Shown piece by piece: positions 11,260 through 23,149 of a stretch of DNA of 64,000 bases. Both the position numbers and the translations under genes were made by a program. This stretch comes from Diadophis punctatus similis. Its lineage: Eukaryota > Chordata > Lepidosauria > Squamata > Dipsadidae. The DNA lies in NCBI GenBank assembly GCA_023053685.1, contig JALIGW010000002.1, positions 239,124,177 through 239,188,176 of the forward strand. Direction: 5' to 3'. The notes under the pieces were generated by a model, which saw only the letters and a list, made by a program, of their open reading frames with translations, searched no databases and had not been told where the DNA came from. Numbering within the stretch: the stretch's first letter is position 1; the number at the start of each line of letters is the position of its first letter.

Positions 11260-11484
11260 AGGGGCCAAGGTGGTGCAGTGGTTAAAGTGCAGGACTGCAG
11301 TTCAGCAGTTCAGCTGTTCAAATCTCACCAGCTCAAGGTTGACTCAGCCTTCCATCCTTCTGAGGTCGATAAAATGAGGACCCAGATTGTTGGGGGCAAT
11401 ATGCTGAACTCTGTAAACCGCTTAAAGAGGGCTGTAAAGCACTATGAAGCAGTATATAAGTCTAAGTGCTATTGCTATTGCTAC
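11260..11484 (+). mobile_element. tRNA-derived SINE
   Basis: Starts GGGGCCAAGGTGGTGCAGTG, has the TTCAAATCTCACC B-box region, and ends CTAAGTGCTATTGCTATTGC. Confidence 0.85.
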
Positions 11485-11579
11485 GTTGCAGAATTCATAA
11501 GTGTGAAATATGGTGTCCACGGATTATATCTGTGGATGGTGGTATCATGGTGTCCACGGATGATATCCTGCTTAGAGAC

Positions 11580-11812
11580 TTTTTCTTTGATTCCCAGTAA
11601 CCTCAGTTGGTTCGTCCCAAAGGTGCTTTTTTCAAGAGGCAACTGGACTTTCTGGTTTTTCATGGAAGACGTTTCGCTTCTCATCTCAAGAATTCTCTTC
11701 TTGGATGAGCAGCTTCAAAGAAAAACCAGAAAGTCCAGTTGCCTCTTGAAACCTTTGGGACAATCATGACATGGATGGCTGAGAATCTCCATAGACACCT
11801 CAATATGATGTT
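11580..11812. mobile_element. Penelope-like element terminal sequence
   Basis: It contains CAAGAGGCAACTGGACTTTC with, further on, its inverted counterpart, the AGACGTTTCGCTTCTCATC block, and GGCTGAGAATCTCCATAGAC. Related termini occur at 33690-33840, 51500-51600 and 62180-62290. Confidence 0.55.
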
Positions 11813-12030
11813 ATGAACATCCTGTTAATTTTTTAAAAAAATGGAAAGCTGGGAAGTTAAATGGGATGCCCTTATATTAAAATGTTCGATAGGTCTGGTG
11901 ATTGAAGTAGAGACTTGCTTGGAAACGCGGCCATCTGCCTAGAAAAATTCTAAGATAGGCTGAGTCGGAGGGGTGTCCTGGACCAATACAGTAATATTGG
12001 GGAGATAACTGATGTTTCCCCTCTTTTTAG

Positions 12031-12140
12031 AGGCTGGGGATCATAGAGGCTGAAGAAGTTGGTGGTTCTCCAAAATCAAAGCCAGAGGGCCCAACGGAAG
12101 GAAGTCATGTTGGAGAGCAATGAAACTGTCACTTCTGTGG
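12031..12140 (+). pseudogene. Decayed KRAB A-box-like exon
   Basis: CTCTTTTTAG precedes the segment and GTAAGG follows it. The 3' half reads QNQSQRAQRKEVMLESNETV TSVG in blocks, matching the KRAB consensus (NQRALxREVMLENYETVTSLG). The exon is 110 nt instead of about 127, and its 5' half is out of register, with an in-frame TAG at 12044. The phase at the donor (1) fits the finger exon at 15377. It is probably the broken KRAB exon of that locus. Confidence 0.55.
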
Positions 12141-12394
12141 GTAAGGATGCTTCTTGCATGACTGTTGGAGGCTGAAGTGATAAACTCCTGTTTATCCTTG
12201 TGTAGCATAGAGAGCATTGTTTCTCAACTTTGATGACTATAATATGCGTGGACTTCAACTCCCAGAATTCCCCTGCCAGCATGGGGAACGTGTCAGAATT
12301 TTCCAGCCAGCGAGCCCAGCAACCAGCACCTGGGAATTCTGGAAGTTAAAGTCTGTGTATCTTAAAGTTGTCAAGATAGAGAAACCTTCATCTT

Positions 12395-14205
12395 CCTCCG
12401 GCACGATTGGCAAAAATGTTTCCGAAGGTCTCCCCAAACTGTTGGAAATGCAAAAAAGAAAAGGGGACGTACTACCATCTCTGGTGGACTTGCCCCAACG
12501 CGAAACTGTTGTGGAATAAAATTAAAATCTGCCTAGAACAAATCATCACCCGAGATATTGACCTAAAACCGGAGCTATTCTTATTGGGTATTTTTAGGGA
12601 GAAAACCACGAAAGAAGACAGATACTTGATACTCCATATTTATTTATTTAATTAATTAATTAATTAATTAATTAATTAATTTATAAACGCTCTTATAGGC
12701 CGCCCAATCCCGTAGGACTCAGGGTGGCGTACAACATGAATAAGAAACATATAGTAAAAAACATTAGTAAACAATTAAAAAAATTAAAAACATTATTAAA
12801 ACATTATTAAAAACACCATTCATGGTGGAATCTGATCTTCTTATTCACCCCGCCTGCCGGAAGAGCCATGTTTTTATGGCTTTACGGAAGGCCAGCAGGG
12901 TGGGGATAGTCCGGATCTCTGGTGGGAGTTGGTTCCAGAGGGAGGGAGCTCCCACAGAGAAGGCCCTCCCCCGCGGCCCAGCCAACCGACATTGTTTGGC
13001 CGATGGGACCCTGAGGAGGCCCTCTCTGTGGGACCTAACCGGTCGTAGGGAGGTATGTGGTAGGATGCGGTCCCGAAGGTGACCTGGCCCTGAGCCATGT
13101 AGGGCTTTAAAGGTCAAAACCAACACCTTAAATTGCGACCGGAGATTAATAGGCAGCCAATGCAGCTGGCGGAGAATGGGTGTTACGTGGGTGTATCTCG
13201 GTACACCCACCACAGCTTGCGCAGCTGCATTCTGTACCAATTGCAGTCTCCGGATGCTCTTCAAGGGTAGCCCCATGTAGAGCGCGTTACAGTAGTCTAG
13301 CCGTGAGGTGACAAGGGCATGAGTGACTGTGAGCAAAGCCTCCCTCTCCAAGAAGGGTCGCAATTGGTGCACAAGACGGATCTGTGCAAAGGTCCCCCTA
13401 GCCACAGCTGAAAGATGTTGCTCCAGTTTTAGCTGTGGGTCTAGGAGGACACCCAAATTGTGAACCCGTTCTGAGGGAGTCAATTTTTCTCCCCCAAGAA
13501 CCAAGGAGGGGCAGTCGACATAGTCCTTGGGAGGCAATATCCAGAGCCACTCAGTCTTGTCAGGGTTGAGTCTGAGTCTATTCACTCCCATCCAGACCCT
13601 CACATCGTCCAGGCAGCGGCACATTACCTCAACTGCTACCGCTGCCAGAATTGTATATGCGCAAAATTGGAAAACCGAATTAATACCGACCATGTTAACT
13701 GTTGTTAGGAAAACCTTAGAATGCGCTGAAATGAGTAAATTATCAATGGAACTCCAGGACAAAGACAAAACAGACTTTTACAAAGCATGGGACAGGTGGT
13801 ATGATTGGCTAAAACAAAATAAATACCAAAACTTACTATAAAATAGCTCTATCAATCGAGAAACCATAAAGAATTATATTACTTTACTTTCTGTGCACTT
13901 CATATGAGAAAAATTAGATACTTAGGTATGTAATACAAATGAAATAGATGTTGAAAATGAAATGGGTGACTCAATCTACTGAAAATGACCTTTTTTTACA
14001 TTATAACAATAATAGAATAAAATAAGGAGGATAATATTGTAAATATACAAGAAAATAATACTGACAAGCTGTAAAGGAAAATTGAAATTGTTTTACTTGT
14101 TCGGATGTATGTTATGTCTGTTGTATGTTGTTTAATGTATGTTTTTTTTTGTATATATATGTTTGTTTTTAAAGGGAAAATTAATAAAGACTATTAAAAA
14201 AAAGA
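12395..14205 (+). mobile_element. L1 LINE ORF2 C-terminus, interrupted
   Basis: It encodes CWKCKKEKGTYYHLWWTCPN AKLLWNKI (12437 on) and FLLGIFREKTTKEDRYLILH I. After an insertion it resumes TAARIVYAQNWKTELIPTM (13640 on) and FYKAWDRWYDWLKQNKYQN. The copy at 58847-59390 shows the uninterrupted [15 protein letters not shown] order. Confidence 0.85.
12638..13630 (-). mobile_element. CR1/L3-like LINE 3' end inserted in L1
   Basis: A - strand frame of about 250 codons carries LRLNPDKTEWLW, HNLGVLLDPQLKLEQH, TSRLDYCNALYMGLPLKSIR RLQLVQNAAA and LRQLHWLPI. These are reverse-transcriptase C-terminal motifs of the CR1/L3/Jockey group. It has a tail of (ATTA)n. The same 3' end occurs at 22076, 26852, 31313, 44287 and 63420. 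Confidence 0.85.
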
Positions 14206-14310
14206 TAGAGAAACCTTGATATAGAGAGTCAAATGGAAAAAGGGGTTAAAATGCCCCAGATCTTTGTTGATGAACCTAGACTGATTGCTTCCAGTTTGAA
14301 AATTCCAGTA

Positions 14311-14710
14311 CAGGTAGTCCTTGGGTTACGACCACAGTTGAGGCCAAAATTTATGTTGCAAAGTGAAACATTGGCTCAGTGAGTTTTGCCCCATTTTACG
14401 AATTTTCTTGCCATGGTTGATAAGTGGAAATTGCATTTGTTAAGTTAGTGACACGGTTTGTTAAGGGAATCTGGATTACCCCCCCCCCCCCATTGACTTG
14501 GCTTGTCAGGTGGTCACAAAAGCGGATCACATGACAATGCAACCATCATACGTATGAACCAGTTGCCAAAGCATCTGAATTCTGATCGTGTGGCCATGAG
14601 GAGGCAGCAATGGTCGTAAGTGTGAAAAACGGTCAAAAGTCAGGTTTTTTTCAGTGCCGTCGTAACTTGGACAGTCACTAAATGAACTGTGGTAAGTCGA
14701 GGACTACTTG
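14311..14710. mobile_element. Family T MITE with TA duplication
   Basis: Starts CAGGTAGTCCTTGGGTTACG and ends GTCGAGGACTACTTG, with TA at 14309-14310 and 14711-14712. Confidence 0.85.
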
Positions 14711-14817
14711 TACAGTTCTATGAGAAATACTGCAAACATTTTGAAACTAATTTGGGAGATAACCTAGATTTTCGCTGAGAGTAGGAAGGAATGTTAAAGA
14801 TAAACTTTTTAAGACTC

Positions 14818-15375
14818 TTTCTCACTCTCTCCCTTCCTTCCTTCCTTCCTTCCTTCCTTCCTTCCTTCCTTCCTTCCTTCCTTCCTTCCTTCCTTCCTTC
14901 CTTCCTTCCTTCCTCCCCATCTATCCCTTCTCCTCTCCCCTCCCCAACCCTCCCCTCATTTTTTTTCTTTTCTTCTCTTCTCTTCTCCCCTTCCCTTCAT
15001 TTTTTCTCTTCTCTTCTCTTCTCTTCCCTTCCTTTCATTTCTTTTCTTCCCTTCCTTCATTTTTTTCTCTTCTCTTCTCTTCCCTTCATTTCTTTTCTTC
15101 CCTTCCCTTCATTTTTTTCTCTTCCCTTCCCTTCATTTCTTCTCTTTCCTTCTCTTCCCTTCATTTTTTCCTCTTCTCTTCTCTTCCCTTCCCTTCATTT
15201 TTTCTCTTCTCTTCTCTTCCCTTCTCTTCCCTTCATTTTTTCTCTTCTCTTCCCTTCATTTTTTCCTCTTCTCTTCCCTTCCCTTCCCTTCCCTTCTCTT
15301 CATTTTTCCTCTTCTGTTCCCTTCCCTGTTATATTCTCTTTCCCCTTCTCTTTCCCCTTCCCTTCCTTTTCCCCA
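14818..15375 (+). repeat. Long polypyrimidine tract, (CTTC)n then degenerate TTCTC/TTCCC
   Basis: More than 550 bp almost free of G and poor in A. About 21 TTCC units span 14829-14912, and TTCTCTTCCCTTCATTTT blocks repeat to the splice acceptor of the finger exon. The open frame through it is an artefact. Confidence 0.95.
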
Positions 15376-15376
15376 G

Positions 15377-16128
15377 GTGATTGGCAGGACACTGAAAGTT
15401 ACGAAGAATCCTCTATGGAGTCGTCAGAAACAACCAGCTCTGAAGCAGGAAAGGAGACCTTCCCAAATCCAAAAGAGCCTCCCAAACCATCAAAGAGCGA
15501 GAAGAAATTTTCCACCTTTCAGGATGCCGACATCCACGATCTCCTGGTCCCGCAGGAGGGTCACCAAGGGAAGTGGAGGATCCAGTGTCCCGTGTGTGGG
15601 AAGATATGCAAATATAAATCCGATTTCAACCGTCACCGGGTGACCCACACGGGGGAGAAGCCGTATCGATGTACCGAGTGCGGAAAGAGCTTCAGCGACA
15701 GCGGGACTCTGACCGCGCATCAAAGAACCCACACGGGGGAGAAACCCTACAAATGTACCGAATGTGGGATATGCTTCAATCGGAGTGGGAGCCTCAAGAG
15801 GCACAAGAGAACCCACACGGGGGAGAAACCCTATCAGTGCCTGGAATGCGGCAGATATTTCAGCCTGAAATCGATCCTGACCACACATCAGAGAACCCAC
15901 ACGGGGGAGAAACCCTTCAAGTGCATGAACTGCGGGAGGAGCTACAGTCGTAAGGGCAGCCTGGATAGGCACCAGCGAGATCACCCAGGGGAGCAGGTCT
16001 ACATCTGCGCGGAGTGCGGGAAAAGCTTCGTAGTCAGCGATAACCTTCCCGCCTACCGAAATCACTATACAGGGGACCAACCGTATAAATGCATCGATTG
16101 CGAAAGCCGAGTGATCAACTTGGTCTAG
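15377..16128 (+). CDS. C2H2 zinc-finger exon (terminal coding exon of a KRAB-ZF type gene)
   Basis: The acceptor TTTTCCCCAG ends a roughly 555-bp polypyrimidine tract. The exon opens DWQDTESYEESSMES, like the opening of the finger exon at 37409, and has the same entry phase 1. After a Lys/Glu/Pro-rich spacer there are five complete C2H2 fingers (15586 to about 15985) joined by HTGEKP linkers. The sixth finger has both zinc-binding His positions changed (LPAYRNHY). The seventh stops after its second Cys (CIDCES) and ends at TAG 16126. The first coding exon was not found, so the locus may be a partial gene or a young pseudogene. If expressed it would be a nuclear DNA-binding protein. Confidence 0.75.
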
Positions 16129-16655
16129 TTTTGAGGGCGAAGCCTGCTCTCAAAGGTCCAAGCTCTGGACCTAAACCAAAATCAGGACACCATTCGCTTC
16201 CGAGTTCCCAATGGTTTATTAAGCCGAACAACTGATTCCGACTGACTGCAAGCTGGCTGACGATCAGCTGCTCATCAGCTGGCTTGCAGGCAACCACGAT
16301 CAGCTGATCGCCAGCCGGCTTGCAGTCAGTCGGAATCAGCTGTTTGTCGGCTCTGCATTGCTCGCCGCTTGCAGCCTCCGATGCTCACTGGTCGGATGGC
16401 CTTCGGGATGTTCTTGCCACCCACCTCCTGTGCTAGGGGTCCCTCCCCCAGATAAACCCTGTTTTGGGGTATGACCCCATCTCTGAAAAGGGGGAAGCCC
16501 TCCGAAGGAGGAGACACTTTGTAACCTTGTATGGGATAACCTTGTATGGGAAACCAAAATACCTCCCTTCCCCCCAGAAGGGTGCAATTTGAAATCTTTG
16601 GATTGGGAGAAGGCTTTGGATGTGAATGCCAAACAGTCTTTGTGTCGAAGGGCTC
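16129..16655. other. Unidentified sequence after the ZF stop, with a 37-bp-arm palindrome
   Basis: Inverted arms at 16234-16270 and 16301-16337 (two mismatches, 30-nt spacer) contain AGCTGATC- and CTGACTGCA-type sequence. The rest has no recognisable gene. It may be a mobile element that cut off the finger array. Confidence 0.45.
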
Positions 16656-16658
16656 CTA

Positions 16659-17079
16659 CAGATAGTCCTCGACTTACAACAGTTCATTTAGTGACTGCTC
16701 GAAGTTACAATGGCCCTGAAAAAAAGTGACTTAGGACCATTTTTCACATTTAACGGCCGTTGCGGCATCCCCGCAATCACATGATCAAAATTCAAACGCT
16801 TGGCCACTGACTCATATTTGTGACGGTGGCAGTGTCCCGGGGCTCACCCGATCCCCTTTTGACACCTAACAAGCAAAGTCCGTGGGGAAACCGGATTCGC
16901 TTAATGGCCATGTTACGAACTTAACAATCGAAGGGATTCACTTAGCAAGTCTGGCAAGAAAGGTCGTAAAATGGGGCAAAATTCATTTCACAAGTTTATC
17001 TGAACAAGATTATCTCAAGTGTTTCGCTTACCAAACTAAATTTGGGGCCCCGCTGTGGTCATAAGTCAAGGACTACCTG
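16659..17079. mobile_element. Family T MITE with TA duplication
   Basis: CAGATAGTCCTCGACTTAC to GTCAAGGACTACCTG, with TA on each side (16657-16658, 17080-17081). Confidence 0.85.
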
Positions 17080-17185
17080 TACGGAGGAGACGCCCAAAAA
17101 GGAGGGCCGTGATGTTGAAAGCAGTTACCGGACATGGGAGATTCTGCGCAGAAGGGGGGGAAATTCACCTTCCAGCGAGAGAACT

Positions 17186-17434
<249 letters not shown>

Positions 17435-17441
17435 GATAGAC

Positions 17442-18307
17442 ATTATACTAAGCTTTCGTCAGCCCCTGCTGACATTGTCAGAGTGTAAAATCCCCATTGA
17501 AGAGATGTTTGCTTTTATGTAATGCTGATCGATTTAGTCATTGCACACGTAATAGGCCCACTGTTGTGACCCAGCACCGCAACCCCCCAGAAACACACAC
17601 ACACAGTCGTTGGGAGGCAAACAAAAAGGTTCCTTTTACTAATACAGTTTCTTAGTAAAACTCAGAGGGTTTAGAAGTCCAAAACAACACAAACGGAAAG
17701 TCTTCAGGAATAAGGTTCTTTGGGTTACATGAGGGTTAAATAGCACACAGACAAAAGTTCAAAGCAAGAGTCATTAATTCTTCTCTTATCTGAATAACTT
17801 GGCTGGCTTCCCGGAATAAAGCTGGCAGAAGCTGGTGTCTTCGATAAGATTTCCCAACAGACGTAGAAACGAAACTCTGGATATGCCGCGGTCATTGAAT
17901 TGTTGTTCTCAGCAATGAGCACTAATTACCCTGGCTTAATATAGCCACTGAAGGGCGTGGCCCAATTAGCCCTCACTGCTTCCTCCGATTGGACCGACGC
18001 TTACTCAGCCAGTCCTGTCTTCTGGCTGCTCTGCGAGCTCTGGCATCCAGCATGAGTTCTTCATCTCCTGATGAAGAACTCTGCTGCGCAGGTGCAGAAG
18101 GTCCTGGGAGATCGTCCTGCTCTGGCACCGAGTCCTCATCACCAGCCGTCTCTGGTGCCAGGCACATGGGCTGGTACTGCTGCACCATGAGCGGCTCCAC
18201 GTCCTCCGGATCCTCCAGACTCGGCGCCGGACGCGGCCAAGGCACAACACCCACACCCTTTTACACTCTGACAATGTCAGCAGGGGCTGACGAAAGCTTA
18301 GTATAAT
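17442..18307. mobile_element. Fold-back element with perfect 49-bp inverted arms, split by an LTR
   Basis: Arms 17442-17490 and 18259-18307 are exact reverse complements (contain AGCTTTCGTCAGCCCCTGC). About 75 bp of spacer remains once the LTR and its duplication are removed. Confidence 0.8.
17562..18249 (-). mobile_element. Solo LTR (family B) with conserved coding tail
   Basis: On + it starts TGTTGTGACC and ends GGCACAACA, with 5-bp duplication CCCAC at 17557-17561 and 18250-18254. On the - strand, 18240-17990 encodes an acidic/Ser-rich stretch followed by LDARARRAARRQDWLSKRRS and a stop. Confidence 0.88.
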
Positions 18308-18391
18308 ATATTTTTAAAAACATTCCGGAGATCGTGATCGTCTATTGTTTCTTCATCTATAACTATATCTGGAACTCGCATTTTTAGGACA

Positions 18392-19130
<739 letters not shown>

Positions 19131-19443
19131 CAGGTAGTCTTCAACTTGAAAAAAAGTGACTTATGACCAGTTTTGCAGCCCCATGGTCACATGATCAAAA
19201 TTTGGGCAACTGGCATGTACTTAAGACGGTTGCACTCCCGCCCCCCGGGGGTCATGTGATCACCTTTAAAAAAAAAAACCTTCCCAGCCAGCTTCTGATA
19301 TGTAAAGTCAATGGGGAAAGCCAAATTTGCTTAACGACCTCAAGATTCACTTAACAACTGCAGCCGTTCGCTTAACTGTGGCAAAAAAGTTCATCAACTG
19401 CCTTGATTATCGTCAGAAATTCTGAGCGGTCGAGGAGTACCTA
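19131..19443. mobile_element. Family T MITE, diverged
   Basis: Starts CAGGTAGTCTTCAACTTG, keeps TAAAGTCAATGGGGAAAGCC, and ends near GGTCGAGGAGTACCT. Confidence 0.7.
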
Positions 19444-19553
19444 TCATGAACTGCTATCTTGGCCTCGGAGAGGTAGCAGGGTGTGTGTTTTGTGTTTATT
19501 TTTTAGAGGGGGCAGTAGCGAAATCACCCACCTTGCTACTTTGGGAAACAAGG

Positions 19554-20120
19554 TGTTGGAAGAAACATCCAGGCCCAGGTCCAAGCCAGGAGAAAGGTAA
19601 AGGAGTCAAAATGGAGGCTGATTGGAAAGGTGGCTTAATGGTGAAGCAGAACCCCATGGATGGTCCTGGGCAGCTGACCACGTGGAGTTGAGAGTGAGGG
19701 GGTATTTATACCTTGTCTTGGGCTTTGAACTTGAGCTTCCTGTTCCTGTGCAAGAACATGTATTCTATTGGCTGGTGTAGGGATCATAGCTGGCTCTGTA
19801 GGTTGTCTGAGCTAGGTTTGGTTGAAGTGCAACTGAGATGATGCAGTTGAGGAGCTTGTGTTCGGAAAGGGTGTTGGGGAATTCCTATTCTGGTTGAGGG
19901 CTAATCCTAATTCAGACCTTGCTGCAGGGAATTTTTGCCTATGAATATAGAGTTATCTCTTTATCTCTTAAGTGCTGACATCTGCTGTGGGCTGTTAGGG
20001 AAGGTGGGGGCTGCTTTCCAAGAGCATGTTTCTCCATTTCTCCAGGAAATATAATATTCTGCTTTTTTTTTAAATATTCCTCAAACTATTTCATTCTTCT
20101 GGGGGGGGTGGCTTCCCACA
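19554..20120. mobile_element. Solo LTR (family A)
   Basis: TGTTGGAAGAAACATCC to CTTCCCACA, with 4-bp duplication AAGG at 19550-19553 and 20121-20124. Confidence 0.85.
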
Positions 20121-20395
20121 AAGGTGGTTCAGTGGAGGTCTTTGGCCAAGGGAACTAATGAAGACGATGTGCGGTGATGATGGAACAAAGCAATAAAAAC
20201 TGCAGATTTGGAAAACGGGTAGAGAAACGGGGGCTCATTTTTAGGAAGCAGGGTTGAGGGAAAAGGATAACCTCTCCTTGCTAGAACCATAAACCAGGGT
20301 TTCATCTAGGGAAGGCGGGTTGAATATTGTGGGAGCAGAAACACCACTGTCCAACTTCAAATGGTTGATCCTGTTAACATCAGCAGGGTTTTAGA

Positions 20396-20509
20396 GAATA
20401 GAGTAGAATAGAGTAAGAGTAGAGTAGAGTAGAGTAGAGTAGAGTAGAACAGAACAGACCTTAGAGGTCTTCTAGTCCAATCCCCTTGCTCAGTCAGGAA
20501 ACCCTATAC
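20396..20509 (-). mobile_element. CR1 3' end with (GTAGA)n tail
   Basis: (AGAGT)n units lead into GGTCTTCTAGTCCAATCCCC and CAGGAAACCCTATAC. The CR1 sequence resumes after the MITE at 21188. Confidence 0.8.
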
Positions 20510-21187
20510 CAGTGATGGCGAATCTTTTTTTGCTCGGGTGCCAAAAGGGTGCGCACACCCATAATAGCAATAGCATTTGGACTTATATACCACTTCATAG
20601 TGCTTTACAGCCCTCTCTAAGCAGTTTACAGAGTTCAGCATATTGCCCCCAACAATCTGGGTCCTCATTTTACCTCAGAAGGATGGAAGGCTGAGTCAAC
20701 CTTGAGCCTGGTGAGATTTGAACAGCTGAACTGCTGAACTAGCAGTCAGCTGAAGTAGCCTGCAGTGCTGCACTTTAACCACTGTGCCACCTCCCCTCCC
20801 TCCCCCGTGCATGCGCGCACAACCCCCCCCCCATGCTGCCCCCCCTGCACATGCACGCAGGCCTCACTGAAGCCTCTGGACTTCTGGTTGGGCCGTTTCT
20901 TGCCCTCCCCAGGCTTCAGGAAAGCCTCCGGAGCCTGTGAATGGCGAAAAACGGGCCTACCAAAAATTCGTTTCCGAACTTCCGGTAGGCCCGTTGGGTC
21001 TGTTTTTCGCCATCCACAGGCTCCGGAGGCTTTCCTGAAGCCCGAGGAGGGCGAAAACGGCCTCCCCCGCCCTCCGGAAGGCCGAAAATCAACTGGCCAG
21101 CGCGCACATGTGCGCTGGAGCTGACATAGGGCAACGCCTCACATGCCCTCAGATATGGCTCCACGTGCCACAGGTTCGCCATCACGG
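20510..21187. mobile_element. hAT-type MITE, family H2, containing a SINE
   Basis: Termini CAGTGATGGCGAATC and GGTTCGCCATCACGG, with 8-bp duplication CCCTATAC at 20502-20509 and 21188-21195 inside CR1. Confidence 0.88.
20562..20797 (-). mobile_element. tRNA-derived SINE nested in MITE H2
   Basis: Contains GACTTATATACCACTTCATA, CAACAATCTGGGTCCTCATT and GGTGAGATTTGAACAGC, complement of the SINE family. Confidence 0.85.
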
Positions 21188-21260
21188 CCCTATACCATTT
21201 CAGGCAGTTGCTGACTTGGAGAACCAAGGAGTATGAGTTGGCCAGTGCGGAGATTTCATA

Positions 21261-21513
21261 GAGGAGCCGAGGTGGCGCAGCGGTTAGAGGCAGTACTGCA
21301 AGTCACTTTAGCTGACTATGATCCGCAGGTCAGCAGTTCAAATCTCACCGGCTCAAGGTTGACTCAGCCTTCCATCCTTCCGAGGTAGGTAAAATGAGGA
21401 CCCAGATTGTTGGGGGCAATGTAAAATATACATTGCTTACTGGTGTAAACCGCTTAGAGAGTGCTTGTACTGTGAGGCGGTATATAAATCTCACAAAAAT
21501 AAAATAAAAATAG
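21261..21513 (+). mobile_element. tRNA-derived SINE
   Basis: GAGGAGCCGAGGTGGCGCAG start, B-box GTTCAAATCTCACC, and an A-rich AAAATAAAATAAAAATAG end. Confidence 0.85.
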
Positions 21514-21549
21514 AGCCGGCTGTCAAGACTGACTCAAATTTTCACCCAC

Positions 21550-22869
21550 CCATATTTTTCGGAGTATAAGAAGCATCTTTCCCACCCAAAAAAGAGGGTG
21601 AAAAACTGGGTGCGTCTTATACTCTGAATGTAGCCCCGCCCACCCGCTGCACGTGTTGCATTTTCGGGTGGTTCCAGGCGGCGGGGATCCTCACTTCCAC
21701 ATGGAGCCTGATTCCCGAAGCGTCCCAGGAAAGTGCGTTAAAAGCCTTTTAAACAAAAGAGTTTTAAGGTGGCAGATTCCGTTTTTAGTGGCAGATTCCC
21801 CTCCCGGTTGCAAACAGGGTGCCTGAAACGCGCAGATTTCCCTCCCTTTTTGGTGGCAGATTCCCCTGCCCGGTTGCAAACAGGGTGCCTGAAACGCGAG
21901 GATCCTGGAGGAGAGGGTTTTAATTCCCCTCCCCAAACAGTAGGTAGGAAGACCGGGGCGTTTCGGGAGTGGAGCCAAGTCTGTCTTCTGCCCCCATGAA
22001 AATCATACCACACCACACCCCACCCCACCCACTCCAGTTAAATTCCATCCCAATTTCTGCAGAAAAAATGTCAACAGATTTATTTATTTATTTATTTAAA
22101 TGGATTTATATGCCGCCCAACTCCCAGGGGACTCTGGGCGGCTCACAACATGTCCAGTCCATTTATCAATATAAAAAAAAGACACAAAAATTAAAAACTA
22201 CAAAAATTAAAAAGAGCATCTAACATTCATAATCAAGGGGAGAGACCCATATCTGGTCTTGTTGGTCTCACTTTCACCCCGCCTGCCGGAAGAGCCAAGT
22301 TTTTATTGCTTTATGGAAGGCCAGCAGGGTGGGGATAGTCCTGATCTCTGGAGGAAGCTGGTTCCAAAGATGCATGATAAAACAGAAAATCTGATTAAAG
22401 ATTTGAAGAATATGTGCTTTAAAGAAATCTCATTATTTTTCTAAGTTTTCCTAGTATTACCTGAGGAGGCTTTTCTTGGGAAATTTAGTTAGTCAAGTAA
22501 ACTGACCACTTCCATAGCAGAAATCTGAGATTTACCTTATGCAACAAAAGTGGATTCTGAAAAATCAAGGAATATCTGCTACTAATGTGTTTTATTAATA
22601 ATACAAAAACGCAGAAGATTATACAATCATATATGACTACATATATGTAATTTCTTATTCACTTCACATTTCTGTAATCTTAGAAAGCAAAATTCATTTT
22701 TGTTGTCAGAACAGATAAAAAGATCTGTGCTGCTCGTTATCAAAATCCGAGTGGAAGTGAGGACTCCCCTAATCCTGATGCTCGTAGGCAGAGGCAGAAT
22801 TCTTGTTTTCCTCCCCCCAAATTAAGGTGCATCTTATATTCCGGTGCGTCTTATACTCTGAAAAATACG
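21550..22869. mobile_element. Mariner-type MITE, family M, with insertions
   Basis: The left end is TATTTTTCGGAGTATAAG. The right end is GTCTTATACTCTGAAAAATACGG, followed by TA (22870-22871). The interior holds a twice-repeated block (GGCAGATTCCCCT/GCCCGGTTGCAAACAGGGTG) and a LINE tail. Confidence 0.6.
22076..22372 (-). mobile_element. CR1/L3-like LINE 3' end, (TTTA)n tail
   Basis: (ATTT)n then GGATTTATATGCCGCCCAAC and CGGAAGAGCCAAGTTTTTAT, as in the - strand LINE at 12638. Confidence 0.8.
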
Positions 22870-23149
22870 GTATATTCTTCTCTTGCAGCTTGACAAAGAA
22901 TAGGGCGGTGGTGGATTGGAATGCAATGGGGCGGGAAGGGGAGGAATGGCCTCCAATCATGTCGGTTATGTGAGACATTACTCCCCGCCTCAAGTCACCC
23001 AGAGCTGTCACAGCGTTCATAACAAAATGAACAGAAGTGATTGGTGGGCATAATGGACTGTGGGTGGCCCCTGGGGACAAGGAAAATGAACTATGCGTGT
23101 TTTTGCGGGGGAAGTTGTGAGAAACACACTCGCCAGTCAGAAATTTGAC
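22870..23149. other. Unassigned
   Basis: No recognised repeat or gene. Contains GGGGCGGGAAGGGGAGG and otherwise mixed sequence. Confidence 0.35.

Noticed and set aside
12845..13768. Host gene on the - strand
   Set aside because: Motifs are those of a LINE reverse-transcriptase C-terminus, the 3' end is shared with five other copies here, and it interrupts L1.
14791..15375. Long N-terminal extension of the zinc-finger frame (Pro/Ser/Phe-rich)
   Set aside because: It is the polypyrimidine tract read through. A consensus splice acceptor at 15376 and the shared phase-1 exon opening show the exon starts at 15377.
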